From Tragulus kanchil (taxonomy: Eukaryota > Chordata > Mammalia > Artiodactyla > Tragulidae), in assembly GCA_022376925.1 (NCBI GenBank), contig JAIOJX010000006.1:59047394-59111393 (forward strand): a stretch of DNA of 64,000 nucleotides, given 5' to 3'. Of this stretch, positions 34,380 through 47,557 are shown in pieces. Below the pieces are notes generated by a model, which did not search any database, was not told where the DNA came from, and worked only from the letters and a program-made list of their open reading frames with translations. Made by a program: the position numbers and the translations under genes. Each line of letters begins with the position of its first letter. Position 1 is the first letter of the stretch.

Positions 34380-36271
34380 GTTCAACTTCACCTTCTTCAG
34401 CATTAGTGGTTGGGGCATAGACTTGGATTGCCCTGATGCTGAGTGGCTTGTCTTGGAAATGAACTTGAGATCATGCTGTCATTTTTGAGATTGTAGCAAG
34501 TACTGTATTTGGACTATTTCTTTGACTATGAGGGGTGCTTCTTTTTTTCTAGGAGATTTTTACCTCAGGAAGTAGACCATAATAGACACCTGAATTAAAT
34601 TCACCTGTTCCCTTCCATTTTAGTTCACAGATTCCTAAAACCTCAGTGTTCACTGCAGCCATCTCCTCTTTGCTCACTTTCAATTTACCATGATTCATGG
34701 ACCTAATATTCCACATTCCTGTGGAATATTGTTCTTTATAGCATCAAACTTTACTTTTACCACCAGATATATTCACAATTAGTGTCATTTCCACTTTGGA
34801 TTAGCCTCTTCATTTTTTCTTGAGATATTTCTCCACTCTTCTCCAGGAGAATATTGGAGACCTACATATCTGTGGTGTTCATATTTTAGTGCCATATATT
34901 TTTGCTTTTTCACCTCATTCATGGTGTTCTCAAAGCATGAATGCTGAAGTGGTTTGCTTTTCCATTCTTCAGTGGACTATATTTTGCCAGAACTCTCCAC
35001 CATGACCTGTCAGTATTGGGTGGCCCTATATGGTATGGCTCATAGTTTCATTGAGTTACACAAGGCTGCAATCCATGTGGTCATTTTGGTTAGGTTTCTG
35101 TGGTTGCTGTCTCCATTCTCTCTCCCCTCTGATAGATGCAACTAAAAGGCTTGTGCAAGTTTTCAGATCAGAAGCTGATGATCTGAGCCACAGTCAGCTC
35201 TAGGTTTTGGGACAACTTCATCTTTAGTTGCAGAAAATATAATCAATCTGATTTTGGTATTGACACTCTGGTGATGTCCATGTTTGTGTTGTTGGAAGAT
35301 GGTGTTTGTTATGACCAGTGTGTTCTCTTGGCAAAACTCTGTTAGCATTTGCCCTGTTTCATTTTGCATTACCTGTTATGCCATGTGTCTCTTGCCTTCC
35401 TACTTTTGCATTCCAGTCCCTGTGATAAAGGGGACATCTTTTGATGCTGTTAGTTCTTGTAGGTCTTCACAGAACTGTTCAACTTCACCTTCTTCAGCAT
35501 TAGTGGTTGGGGCATAGACTTGGATTGCCCTGATGCTGAGTGGCTTGTCTTGGAAATGAACTTGAGATCATGCTGTCATTTTTGAGATTGTAGCAAGTAC
35601 TGTATTTGGACTATTTCTTTGACTATGAGGGGTGCTTCTTTTTTTCTAGGAGATTTTACCTCAGGAAGTAGACCATAATAGACACCTGAATTAAATTCAC
35701 CTGTTCCCTTCCATTTTAGTTCACAGATTCCTAAAACCTCAGTGTTCACTGCAGCCATCTCCTCTTTGCTCACTTTCAATTTACCATGATTCATGGACCT
35801 AATATTCCACATTCCTGTGGAATATTGTTCTTTATAGCATCAAACTTTACTTTTACCACCAGATATATTCACAATTAGTGTCATTTCCACTTTGGATTAG
35901 CCTCTTCATTTTTTCTTGAGATATTTCTCCACTCTTCTCCAGGAGAATATTGGAGACCTACATATCTGTGGTGTTCATATTTTAGTGCCATATATTTTTG
36001 CTTTTTCACCTCATTCATGGTGTTCTCAAAGCATGAATGCTGAAGTGGTTTGCTTTTCCATTCTTCAGTGGACTATATTTTGCCAGAACTCTCCACCATG
36101 ACCTGTCAGTATTGGGTGGCCCTATATGGTATGGCTCATAGTTTCATTGAGTTACACAAGGCTGCAATCCATGTGGTCATTTTGGTTAGGTTTCTGTGGT
36201 TGCTGTCTCCATTCTCTCTCCCCTCTGATAGATGCAACTAAAAGGCTTGTGCAAGTTTTCAGATCAGAAGC
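34059..36271. repeat. Tandem duplication D14, period 1096-1114
   Basis: 34059-35175 recurs at 35173-36271 with a three-base shared junction (agc). Near its start the second copy lacks about 16 bases (35200-35220 versus 34092-34130). Lies wholly in BovB. Confidence 0.96.
35576..35812 (-). pseudogene. BovB endonuclease N-terminal fragment
   Basis: A 78-codon frame starting MWNIRSMNHGKLKVSKEEMA, matching the apurinic-type endonuclease start of BovB/RTE proteins, which nick target DNA to prime reverse transcription. The metal-binding Glu segment is seen as 'ILGICELKW'-like (here VLGICELKW, about residues 26-34). Frameshifts soon afterwards end it. The first D14 copy of the region (about 34479-34715) carries an extra T near 34560 that shortens the frame. 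Confidence 0.75.
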
Positions 36272-36440
36272 ACTGGCTTTGGGGAAAACTGAGTCTTTCT
36301 TTTGTAGGCAGGACCATAAATCCAATTTTCCCCTGATGGTTGAGTCTGTGTTCTTTCCCTGTAGTTTGGTGTGAGGCAGCCCAGTACTCGAGTCTTGTAT
36401 TCTCTATGGAAGTGCTATAGTCTGTGTTAGGCCTAATGGT

Positions 36441-36709
36441 GACCTTCTCCGAGAGAATTTATGCCAACCTGCTTGCCTCCCAGGAATGCTGCTGCCAGTG
36501 CTCCTGATCCCACAGCAGGCCAATGTGTGCCTGTACCTCTGCCCGAGACTACCAAACAACATCCTTCTATTATGCCATCTCTTTTGATGCCAAAGAATAC
36601 ATTACTAGTGGTTATTTGGGGGATGAGGGATCATAGGCATTTTTATCTTCTTTTATATATTTTGTGTACTTTCAAATTTTTCTAAATTAGTCTGTATTTC
36701 TTTTATACA
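36441..36709. other. Unassigned sequence between BovB and old L1
   Basis: About 270 bp. A GC-richer part at 36460-36560 may be the BovB 5' region; the rest (36590-36700) resembles no family I can name with confidence. Confidence 0.4.
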
Positions 36710-36830
36710 TATATATACATTTATTCATTTGTTTATTTTGAAATATGGTTGATTTACAGTATGATACCAATTTTAGAGGTGTCGCATAGTGATTCAACGT
36801 TTTTTAGATTGTACTCCATTTACAATTTTT

Positions 36831-36966
36831 AAAAATTATTTATTTATTTGGCTGTGCTGGGTCTTAGTTGTGGCATGTGGAATCTAGCTCCCTGACCAGG
36901 GATCAAACCTGGGCCCTACTGCATTGGGAAAACAGAGTCTTTACAACTGGGCCACCAGGAAATTCC
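36831..36966 (-). mobile_element. CHR-type SINE inside old L1
   Basis: 'ttatttatttggctgtgctg', 'ggtcttagttgtggcatgtg', 'ctccctgaccagggatcaaa' and the terminal 'gggccaccaggaaattccc'. It splits the L1 3' UTR. The imperfect direct repeat 'ctccatttacaattttt'/'ctccatttaaaatttta' at about 36813 and 36967 is a candidate target-site duplication. Confidence 0.85.
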
Positions 36967-37025
36967 CTCCATTTAAAATTTTATAAAATATTGATTATAT
37001 TCTATTTCTGTACAATATACCCTTG

Positions 37026-37085
37026 TATCTTATTTATTTTATTTATTTTTTATTTTTATTTATTTATTTATTTTCCTTATTTATT
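37026..37085 (+). repeat. (TTTA)n-rich simple repeat
   Basis: Imperfect TTTA/TTTTA repeat within the old L1 3' UTR, about 60 bases. Confidence 0.85.
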
Positions 37086-38325
37086 TTATACATAGTAGTT
37101 TGTACCTCTTAATTCTTTACCCTTATCTTGCAGCCTTCTCCCATTCGTCTTCCCATGGATAGCTACTAGTTTCTTCTCTATATCTGTGAGCCTGTTTCTC
37201 TTTTATTAAATTCATTTGTTTATTTTACTTTTCAAATTCCACATATAAGTCATAAGTCAGTATTTGTCTTTCTCTCTTGACTTATTTCACTCAGCTCAAT
37301 ACCTTCTAGGTCATCCATGTTGTTGCAAATGACAAATTTTCATTCAGTAATTTTCCATTGCATGCATGTTGTATCTTCTTTGATCATTTATTCATTTATT
37401 TTATTTTTCTTGATGGACACAAGTTTCTTCCATATCATGGCTTATGGAAATAATAATGCTATGGATTTGGGGATGCATGTGTATTTTCCAATTAGTTGCA
37501 TTTTCTTTGGATATGTACCCAGTAGTGGAATTGCTGAATTGCATAGTAGTTTTGATTTTAGTGTTTAAGAAACCTCCTTACAGTTTTCCACAGTAGGCAC
37601 ACCAATTAACATTCCCACCAACAGTGTACAGGGTTCCCTTTTCTCCACATACACACAAATATTTGTTATTTCTATTCTATTTGATAATAGCCATTTTGAT
37701 TTTCATGAGGTGATATCTTATTTTGGCTTTGGTTTATAAATTCCTTATGAATAAAAATGAGGAGCATATTTCATATGCTATGTCTCATTTAGAAAAATAT
37801 CTGTTCTGCCCATTTTCCAATTGGGTATTTTTTGATATTGAGTTATATGAGCTGTTTATATATTTTTGGAAAATGACCCCTTGCTGGTCATCTCATTTGC
37901 AAATACTTCTTCCCACTCAAAAGGTTGGCTTTATGTTTTCTTACTTTTGCTGTGTAGAAACTTTTAAGTTCCTTTTTTTAAAGTTTTTGTTTTGTTTCTT
38001 TTGCCTTAGGGAATACTTCCAAAAATATTTGCTGATTTATATCAAGTAGTGTTCTATCTACCTTTGCTTCTGAAACTTTTAATGATTCTGGTTATCTATG
38101 TAAACTATCATGGGTATTTTTTTTATATGATATGAGCTAAAGTTCTAATTCTCTCCCTTTATGTGAACAGATTAATTAATTGTTTGTATAAGTACGCAGG
38201 TTCATTTCTGGGTGGTCTACTCTGCTTTATTGGTCTATGTGTCATTTTTTTGGCCAGTGCCATGCTTTTTTGATTATTGAAGCTTTGTAGTATATTCTGA
38301 GGTCAAAGCATACCAGCTATAGTTC

Positions 38326-40491
38326 TGTTATTATTTATTAGGATTGCTGTAGTTATTTAATGTCTTTTGTGTTCCCATGCAAATTTTGGATATATTTTTT
38401 CTAGTTTTATGAAAAACAAAATGGACATTTTCATAGGGATTGCATTTATTTGTAGATATCCTGGAGTAATATGGTCACTTTAACAATATCAAGTTTTCCA
38501 ATCCTTGAACATAGCATATCTTTGCATCTGATTGTGTCATCTTTTTTGTCAATGTCCTACGGTTTGTTGAATGAAGTCCTTTTATAACACCCTCTTAAGT
38601 TCACTGCTTATTTTATTCTTTCAATGTAATTATAAGTAACACTGCATTCTGGTTTTGATACTTTGCTGTTAGTAGAAATGCAACAGCTTTCTCTATCTTA
38701 GTTTTGTATCCATTGTTAGGTTGCTTATTCAATATGCATAATGAAAGCCAGCACATGGGTCAGACAGATGGTAGGCAAAATAGCCATATGGCATCCTGTG
38801 TACATGTTTATATTATGAAATACTTTTAATAATGTGATAATGGCATCCAAAATTGTTCTCCATCCTTGTATTAATAAAACATAAATATGCATTCTAAAGT
38901 GAATTTAGTGATATTATAGTAATTGGAATTTATTATGACCCTAAAATACTAATTAATACATTATTAGTTTTTTATATTTGGACATTAAACCAATTTGTGG
39001 AGAAAAATGGCTTGCAATTACTTTGCAATTGGAAGAAATAAAATGTATATAAGGAAATGAACCAAAAACTTCTAGATCGAGTGCAAAAGCATGTAGACTA
39101 TCTTAGTTGGAGTAGAAATCATATCCAATAAGTTAAATTTTGGGTAAGACAGAGAAGGAATATATCAGATGGGCAGAGAAGCTTTAACAACATACAGACT
39201 ATGACAATGTGTGGAACAGTGATTGTATTTCTTCTAATGGCAGAGTTTATGTCAATGCTTAGGAAAATCATGAAAATGTAGACTTTAAAATGTAGGGAAT
39301 AAAAAATATTTCAGTTTCATTTTCACATGAGGAAAATCTTAATTTTTCCCTAAAATGTTTCTATAATTTTTTAATAACATCTAATAATGTTCTGAATGCT
39401 ACAATATGTTATTATTTATTAGGATTGCTGTAGTTATTTAATGTCTTTTGTGTTCCCATGCAAATTTTGGATATATTTTTTCTAGTTTTATGAAAAACAA
39501 AATGGACATTTTCATAGGGATTGCATTTATTTGTAGATATCCTGGAGTAATATGGTCACTTTAACAATATCAAGTTTTCCAATCCTTGAACATAGCATAT
39601 CTTTGCATCTGATTGTGTCATCTTTTTTGTCAATGTCCTACGGTTTGTTGAATGAAGTCCTTTTATAACACCCTCTTAAGTTCACTGCTTATTTTATTCT
39701 TTCAATGTAATTATAAGTAACACTGCATTCTGGTTTTGATACTTTGCTGTTAGTAGAAATGCAACAGCTTTCTCTATCTTAGTTTTGTATCCATTGTTAG
39801 GTTGCTTATTCAATATGCATAATGAAAGCCAGCACATGGGTCAGACAGATGGTAGGCAAAATAGCCATATGGCATCCTGTGTACATGTTTATATTATGAA
39901 ATACTTTTAATAATGTGATAATGGCATCCAAAATTGTTCTCCATCCTTGTATTAATAAAACATAAATATGCATTCTAAAGTGAATTTAGTGATATTATAG
40001 TAATTGGAATTTATTATGACCCTAAAATACTAATTAATACATTATTAGTTTTTTATATTTGGACATTAAACCAATTTGTGGAGAAAAATGGCTTGCAATT
40101 ACTTTGCAATTGGAAGAAATAAAATGTATATAAGGAAATGAACCAAAAACTTCTAGATCGAGTGCAAAAGCATGTAGACTATCTTAGTTGGAGTAGAAAT
40201 CATATCCAATAAGTTAAATTTTGGGTAAGACAGAGAAGGAATATATCAGATGGGCAGAGAAGCTTTAACAACATACAGACTATGACAATGTGTGGAACAG
40301 TGATTGTATTTCTTCTAATGGCAGAGTTTATGTCAATGCTTAGGAAAATCATGAAAATGTAGACTTTAAAATGTAGGGAATAAAAAATATTTCAGTTTCA
40401 TTTTCACATGAGGAAAATCTTAATTTTTCCCTAAAATGTTTCTATAATTTTTAAATAACATCTAATAATGTTCTGAATGCTACAATATGTT
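38326..40491. repeat. Tandem duplication D15, period 1081
   Basis: 38326-39410 recurs at 39407-40491 with a four-base shared junction (tgtt). One visible difference (TTTTTTAATAAC versus TTTTTAAATAAC). Confidence 0.97.
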
Positions 40492-40914
40492 TTTATTTAT
40501 TAATAGTTTGTGAGAGAGCAGTGTTATCAAATGTACTTAATCAGTTTTGACATTCTACTTTCATTCTTTATGGTACAGAAGTTTGAAGATCTTCTTATAA
40601 TTTTGTTTCAGTACTGCAAAAACCAGCAAAGCTGAAACTGCACCATAAATATATATGCATCCAAAAGAATAAGTCTACTGTATTGTGTTATCCAGTCACC
40701 ATTTTTATTTTTGATCAATCCAATCAACAAATTTCTCAAATTCTATGTGTTCAAACCTTGTATTTGTTTACTTATTTATTGATTGATCACAACTATTAGG
40801 ATTTATCCTCCTAGCAACTTTCACATACAACAAATAGCAGTGTTGCTTACATTTACCATGTATGTTACATCCCTAGCACATAATTATCTTGATATTGCAA
40901 GTTTATATTTTTAA
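38621..40914. other. Unique AT-rich DNA, no gene seen
   Basis: No recognisable element; mostly composed of D15 and the start of D16. Collapsed, about 1.2 kb of unique DNA. Confidence 0.55.
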
Positions 40915-42243
40915 TTGCATTTATTCTTTTTCCTCTACCCTTAACTCCCTCCACTAGTAATCACAAATCTGATCTTATTAAATGAATTGGTTTGTTTCTT
41001 TTTAAAGTCTAATTGACTTATAGCAACATGTCTTTTCCTGGTACATAATATTGAATATTTCTGTATATTTCAAAATGACAGTTATGATATGCCTATTTAT
41101 GAACTGTCATCTTACAAAGATATTACATGATTACTGAGTATATTCTTCATGTTGTGCATTTCATCTTACAAGAATAATATTACAGTGCAATTGGAAGAAA
41201 TAAAATGTATATAAGGAAATGAACCAAAAACTTCTAGATCGAGTGCAAAAGCATGTAGACTATCTTAGTTGGAGTAGAAATCATATCCAATAAGTTAAAT
41301 TTTGGGTAAGACAGAGAAGGAATATATCAGATGGGCAGAGAAGCTTTAACAACATACAGACTATGACAATGTGTGGAACAGTGATTGTATTTCTTCTAAT
41401 GGCAGAGTTTATGTCAATGCTTAGGAAAATCATGAAAATGTAGACTTTAAAATGTAGGGAATAAAAAATATTTCAGTTTCATTTTCACATGAGGAAAATC
41501 TTAATTTTTCCCTAAAATGTTTCTATAATTTTTAAATAACATCTAATAATGTTCTGAATGCTACAATATGTTTTTATTTATTAATAGTTTGTGAGAGAGC
41601 AGTGTTATCAAATGTACTTAATCAGTTTTGACATTCTACTTTCATTCTTTATGGTACAGAAGTTTGAAGATCTTCTTATAATTTTGTTTCAGTACTGCAA
41701 AAACCAGCAAAGCTGAAACTGCACCATAAATATATATGCATCCAAAAGAATAAGTCTACTGTATTGTGTTATCCAGTCACCATTTTTATTTTTGATCAAT
41801 CCAATCAACAAATTTCTCAAATTCTATGTGTTCAAACCTTGTATTTGTTTACTTATTTATTGATTGATCACAACTATTAGGATTTATCCTCCTAGCAACT
41901 TTCACATACAACAAATAGCAGTGTTGCTTACATTTACCATGTATGTTACATCCCTAGCACATAATTATCTTGATATTGCAAGTTTATATTTTTAATTGCA
42001 TTTATTCTTTTTCCTCTACCCTTAACTCCCTCCACTAGTAATCACAAATCTGATCTTATTAAATGAATTGGTTTGTTTCTTTTTAAAGTCTAATTGACTT
42101 ATAGCAACATGTCTTTTCCTGGTACATAATATTGAATATTTCTGTATATTTCAAAATGACAGTTATGATATGCCTATTTATGAACTGTCATCTTACAAAG
42201 ATATTACATGATTACTGAGTATATTCTTCATGTTGTGCATTTC
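40105..42243. repeat. Tandem duplication D16, period 1081
   Basis: 40105-41162 recurs at 41186-42243 with a 23-base filler (41163-41185). Its first 380 bases are present three times (39024, 40105 and 41186 onward) because D15 overlaps it. Confidence 0.97.
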
Positions 42244-42325
42244 TTAACATCAATTATTTGTGGTCTTTTTTGATAATAGAAATTCTGCTATGCATGAGGT
42301 GATATCTCATTGTGTTTATATGCAT
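40915..42325 (-). mobile_element. Old L1, 3' UTR and ORF2 end (outer layer of the nest)
   Basis: Minus-strand old L1 3' UTR ('tctaattgacttatagcaac', 'gtcttttcctggtacataat', 'tatattcttcatgttgtgca'), doubled by D16, then at 42244-42325 a short ORF2 end with the 'gaggtgatatctcattgtg' landmark. That text breaks off at the middle L1 and appears to resume at about 60085 with 'gattttgatttgcatttgc', the continuation expected in L1. This marks it as the outermost element. Confidence 0.7.
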
Positions 42326-43542
42326 ATATGCATATAATTTATTTTATTTTACTTTTACAGAGTTTTGTTTACTGATATACATAACGCAAATCAGTCATAG
42401 ATATACCCTTAATCCCTCCCACTTGAACCGCTTTCCCATCTCCCTCCCAGTCCCACCCCTCCAGGTTGATGCATAGTCCACATGTAAGTCCCCTTAGTCT
42501 TGCAGCATATTCACATTGGTTTTCTATTTTACACATGGTAATGTAAGTTTCCATGTTATTCTTGTCATACATCTCGCCCATTCCTTCCTCCTCTGAAAGT
42601 CCATATGTCTGTTTTCTTTGTTTCTCCATTGCTGCTCTGCATATGCATTTATCAGTACCATCTTTCTAGAATCCATATATATGTATTAGTGTACAATATT
42701 TATCCTTTTCTTTCTAACTTCACTTTGTATAATAGGTTCTAGATTCATCTACCTCATTGCAACTGATTCAACTGAATTTCTTTTTATGACTGAGAAATAG
42801 TCCATTGTATATACATACCACAGCTTCTTTAGCCATGCATTTGTTGACGGACATCTAGGTTGTTTCCATGTTCTGGCCATTGCAAAAAGTGTTGCAATGA
42901 ACATTGGTGCACATGTGTCTCTTTCAATTTTGATTTCCTTAGAATATATGCCTAGTAGTGGGATTGCTGGGTCATATGGTGGTTCTATTCCTAGTTTTTC
43001 AAGGAATCACCACACTATCTTCCATAGTGGCTGTAACCATTTACATTCCCACCAACAGTGCACGTATGTTTCCTTTTCTCCATACCCTCTTCAGCATTTA
43101 TTGTGTAAAGACTTTGATGATGGCCATTCTGACTGGTATGAGGTGGCATCTCTTTATAGTTTCAATTGCATTTTCTCTAATAGTGAGCAACTTTGAGCAT
43201 CTTTTCATGTGTTTTTGGCCATGTGCATGTCTTCTTTGAAAAGACATCTGTTTAGATCTTTTTCCCATTTTTTGATAAGGTTGTTTGCATTTTTGGTGTT
43301 GAGTTGTATGAGCTTCTTGTATATTTTGGAACTTAATTATTTTTTAGTTGTTTCATTTGATATTACTTTCTGCCATTATGAGGAGTGTCTTTTCACCTTG
43401 TTCATAGTTTTTTTTTTTTTTCTGTGCAAAAGCTTTTAAATTTAATTAGGTCCCACTTGTTTATATTTGTTTTTATTGCCATTACTCTAGGAGGTGGTCA
43501 TAGAAGATTCTGCTTTGATTTATGTCATCGAGTGTTCTGCCT

Positions 43543-45847
43543 ATTTGTTCCTCTAAGAATTTTATGGTTTCTGGTCTTACAGTTAGGTCTTTAACCCAGT
43601 TCGAGTTCATCTTTGTGTATTGTGTTAAGAAGTGTTCCAACTTCATTCTTTTACATGTACCTGTCCAGTTTTCCCATTACCATTTGTTGAAGATTCTGTC
43701 TTTGCCCCATTGCATATCCTTGCCTATTTTGTCAAAGTAAGTACCCATATGTGCATGGGTTTACCTCTGGGTTCTCTCTCTTGTTCCATTTGTCTATGTT
43801 TCTGTTTTTGTTCCAGTATCCTACTCTCTGGATGACTGTTGCTTTGTAGTATAGTCTGAGTTGAGGAGGCTGATCCCTCCAGCTCTGGTCTTCTTCCTCA
43901 GGATTGCTTTGGCTATTCAGGTATTTTTTGTGCTTCCATATTAACCGAGCAATTTTTTGGTCTAGTTATGTGAAAAATGCCATTCGTAATTTGATAGGTA
44001 TCACATCGAATCTATTTGGGAGAATGTTCATTTTCAAAATATTGATTCTTCCTACCCAGGAACATGGAATATCTCTCCATCTGTTTATGTAATCTTTGAT
44101 TTATTTCATTAGTGTCTTATGATTTTCTGTGTACAGTTGTTTTGTTTCTTCAGGTAGGTTTATTCCTAGATATTTTATTCTTTTCATTACAGTGGTGAAT
44201 GGGATTGCCTCCTTGATTCCTCTTTCTGATTTTTCATTATTTGTATATAAGAATACAAGTGATTTCTGTGTATTGATTTTGTATTCTGTGACTTTGCTAA
44301 ACTTGCTGATTATCTCTAGCAATTTTCTAATAGTATCTTTGGGGTTTTCTACATATAGTATCATGCCATCTGGGAACACCGAGAGTTTTACTTCTCATTT
44401 TCCAGTCTGTATACCTTTTATTTCGTTTATTATCTAATTGCTAGAGATAGAATTTCCAAGATTATGTTGAATAATATGGTGAGAGTGGTCACCCCTGTGT
44501 TGTTACTCATCTTAGAGTAAATGCTTTCAGTTTTTCACCATTGAGAATAATGTTTGCCATGGACTTACCATACATGGCTTTCACTTTGTTGAGGTAGGTT
44601 CCTTCTATGCCCATATCTTCAATAGTTTTTATCATAAATGGGCTGGGGCTTTCTCTGCATCAGTTGAGATTATCATATGAATTTAACTTTTTTTGCATTT
44701 GTTCCTCTAAGAATTTTATGGTTTCTGGTCTTACAGTTAGGTCTTTAACCCAGTTCGAGTTCATCTTTGTGTATTGTGTTAAGAAGTGTTCCAACTTCAT
44801 TCTTTTACATGTACCTGTCCAGTTTTCCCATTACCATTTGTTGAAGATTCTGTCTTTGCCCCATTGCATATCCTTGCCTATTTTGTCAAAGTAAGTACCC
44901 ATATGTGCATGGGTTTACCTCTGGGTTCTCTCTCTTGTTCCATTTGTCTATGTTTCTGTTTTTGTTCCAGTATCCTACTCTCTGGATGACTGTTGCTTTG
45001 TAGTATAGTCTGAGTTGAGGAGGCTGATCCCTCCAGCTCTGGTCTTCTTCCTCAGGATTGCTTTGGCTATTCAGGTATTTTTTGTGCTTCCATATTAACC
45101 GAGCAATTTTTTGGTCTAGTTATGTGAAAAATGCCATTCGTAATTTGATAGGTATCACATCGAATCTATTTGGGAGAATGTTCATTTTCAAAATATTGAT
45201 TCTTCCTACCCAGGAACATGGAATATCTCTCCATCTGTTTATGTAATCTTTGATTTATTTCATTAGTGTCTTATGATTTTCTGTGTACAGTTGTTTTGTT
45301 TCTTCAGGTAGGTTTATTCCTAGATATTTTATTCTTTTCATTACAGTGGTGAATGGGATTGCCTCCTTGATTCCTCTTTCTGATTTTTCATTATTTGTAT
45401 ATAAGAATACAAGTGATTTCTGTGTATTGATTTTGTATTCTGTGACTTTGCTAAACTTGCTGATTATCTCTAGCAATTTTCTAATAGTATCTTTGGGGTT
45501 TTCTACATATAGTATCATGCCATCTGGGAACACCGAGAGTTTTACTTCTCATTTTCCAGTCTGTATTCCTTTTATTTCTTTTTATTATCTAATTGCTAGA
45601 GATAGAATTTCCAAGATTATGTTGAATAATATGGTGAGAGTGGTCACCCCTGTGTTGTTACTCATCTTAGAGTAAATGCTTTCAGTTTTTCACCATTGAG
45701 AATAATGTTTGCCATGGACTTACCATACATGGCTTTCACTTTGTTGAGGTAGGTTCCTTCTATGCCCATATCTTCAATAGTTTTTATCATAAATGGGTGC
45801 TGGGGCTTTCTCTGCATCAGTTGAGATTATCATATGAATTTAACTTT
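43543..45847. repeat. Tandem duplication D17, period 1154-1157
   Basis: 43543-44690 recurs at 44697-45847 with a six-base filler (ttttgc). Small differences: GGGCTGGGG versus GGGTGCTGGGG, and a short T/C change near 44418/45572. Confidence 0.97.
44101..44379 (-). pseudogene. L1 ORF2 RT fragment with mutated catalytic box
   Basis: A 92-codon remnant of the L1 RT palm and the following conserved region ([20 protein letters not shown]). The active-site FADD, whose aspartates bind the catalytic metals, is replaced by FPDG at its very start, so it could not polymerise. The identical frame recurs at 45255-45533 (D17) and partly near 46570 (D18). Confidence 0.8.
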
Positions 45848-47557
45848 CAATTTGTTGAAATGGCGTATCACATTGATTGATTTGCATATACTGAATAATT
45901 CGTGCATGCCTGGGATAAACCCAACTTGTTTATCCTGCATGAGTTTTTGAATGTGTTGCTGATTCTTCTTGCTAGGATTTTCTTGAGAATTTTTGCATCT
46001 ATATTCATCAGTGATATTGGCTTATCATTTTATTCTTTTGTCATGTATTTGCCAGACTTTGGTATCAGGGTGATGGTGGCCTCATAGAATATGTTTGAAC
46101 ATGTTCTTTTCTGAGAAATTTTTGAAAGAGTTTCAGAAGGATAGGTATTAGCTCTTCTCTAAATATCTCATAGAATTCACCTGTGAAGCCTTCTGGCCCT
46201 GCACATCTATTTTGGGGGAGATTTTGAAACACAGATTTGATTTCTAAGCTAGTAATTGGTTTGTTCATACATCTGATTTATTCCTGATTCAGTCTTGGAA
46301 GATTGAACTTCTCTAAGAATCTGTCGATTTCTTCCAGGTTGTCCATTTTATTGCCATATAGTTGTTCATAATAATCTCTTATAAACCTTTGCATTTCTGT
46401 ATTGTCTGTTGTAAGCTCTCCTTTTTCGTTTCTGATTTTGTTGATTTGATTCTTGTAACTTTTTTAGTTAATCAATCTGGTTAGAGATTTGTCAGTTTGA
46501 TTTTGTATTCTTTGCTAAACTTGCTGATTATTTTTCTAATAGTATCTTTGGGGTTTTCTACATATAGTATCATGCCATCTGGGAACACCGAGAGTTTTAC
46601 TTCTCATTTTCCAGTCTGTATTCCTTTTATTTCTTTTATTATCTAATTGCTAGAGATAGAATTTCCAAGATTATGTTGAATAATATGGTGAGAGTGGTCA
46701 CCCCTGTGTTGTTACTCATCTTAGAGTAAATGCTTTCAGTTTTTCACCATTGAGAATAATGTTTGCCATGGACTTACCATACATGGCTTTCACTTTGTTG
46801 AGGTAGGTTCCTTCTATGCCCATATCTTCAATAGTTTTTATCATAAATGGGTGCTGGGGCTTTCTCTGCATCAGTTGAGATTATCATATGAATTTAACTT
46901 TCAATTTGTTGAAATGGCGTATCACATTGATTGATTTGCATATACTGAATAATTCGTGCATGCCTGGGATAAACCCAACTTGTTTATCCTGCATGAGTTT
47001 TTGAATGTGTTGCTGATTCTTCTTGCTAGGATTTTCTTGAGAATTTTTGCATCTATATTCATCAGTGATATTGGCTTATCATTTTATTCTTTTGTCATGT
47101 ATTTGCCAGACTTTGGTATCAGGGTGATGGTGGCCTCATAGAATATGTTTGAACATGTTCTTTTCTGAGAAATTTTTGAAAGAGTTTCAGAAGGATAGGT
47201 ATTAGCTCTTCTCTAAATATCTCATAGAATTCACCTGTGAAGCCTTCTGGCCCTGCACATCTATTTTGGGGGAGATTTTGAAACACAGATTTGATTTCTA
47301 AGCTAGTAATTGGTTTGTTCATACATCTGATTTATTCCTGATTCAGTCTTGGAAGATTGAACTTCTCTAAGAATCTGTCGATTTCTTCCAGGTTGTCCAT
47401 TTTATTGCCATATAGTTGTTCATAATAATCTCTTATAAACCTTTGCATTTCTGTATTGTCTGTTGTAAGCTCTCCTTTTTCGTTTCTGATTTTGTTGATT
47501 TGATTCTTGTAACTTTTTTAGTTAATCAATCTGGTTAGAGATTTGTCAGTTTGATTT
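45427..47557. repeat. Tandem duplication D18, period 1070 falling to 1054
   Basis: 45427-46503 recurs at 46497-47557, sharing seven bases (ttgattt) at the junction. The first 80 bases of the second copy lack two blocks (about 6 and 9 bases) present in the first; the rest is near-identical. Confidence 0.96.
46065..46268 (-). pseudogene. L1 ORF2 pre-RT fragment
   Basis: A 67-codon frame with the L1 stretch just upstream of the RT fingers (EIKSVFQNLPQNRCAGPEGF, where intact L1s have KSPGPDGF). Repeated at 47119-47322 by D18. Confidence 0.75.

Larger units (their letters stand above)
30778..36440 (-). mobile_element. BovB (RTE-type) LINE, decayed, 3' end at low coordinates
   Basis: The 3' end at 30778-31130 carries the familiar BovB tail complement ('cacttcagttgctcaatc', 'ctttgcagccccatgaac'). 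Upstream the element shows RT remnants (31365-31664, 32159-32493) and endonuclease remnants (34039-34272, 35576-35812). The protein is broken throughout, and the RT YADD position reads stop-A-N-D at 31525-31536 (minus strand). D13 and D14 duplicate two segments, so the true length is about 3.4 kb, near full length for BovB. The 5' end near 36440 is indistinct. Confidence 0.9.
36710..38620 (-). mobile_element. Old L1, 3' portion, interrupted by a CHR SINE
   Basis: Starts at the low-coordinate side with the L1 3'-UTR pattern ('tatggttgatttacagtatg') and continues through ORF2 C-terminal sequence (for example the 'cattcccaccaacagtgtac' region at 37609-37630, a standard L1 landmark). Highly diverged with many stops; the plus-strand frames of 70-108 codons are shadows. 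The 3' end of ORF2 is reached but the RT core and endonuclease are absent. Confidence 0.85.
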
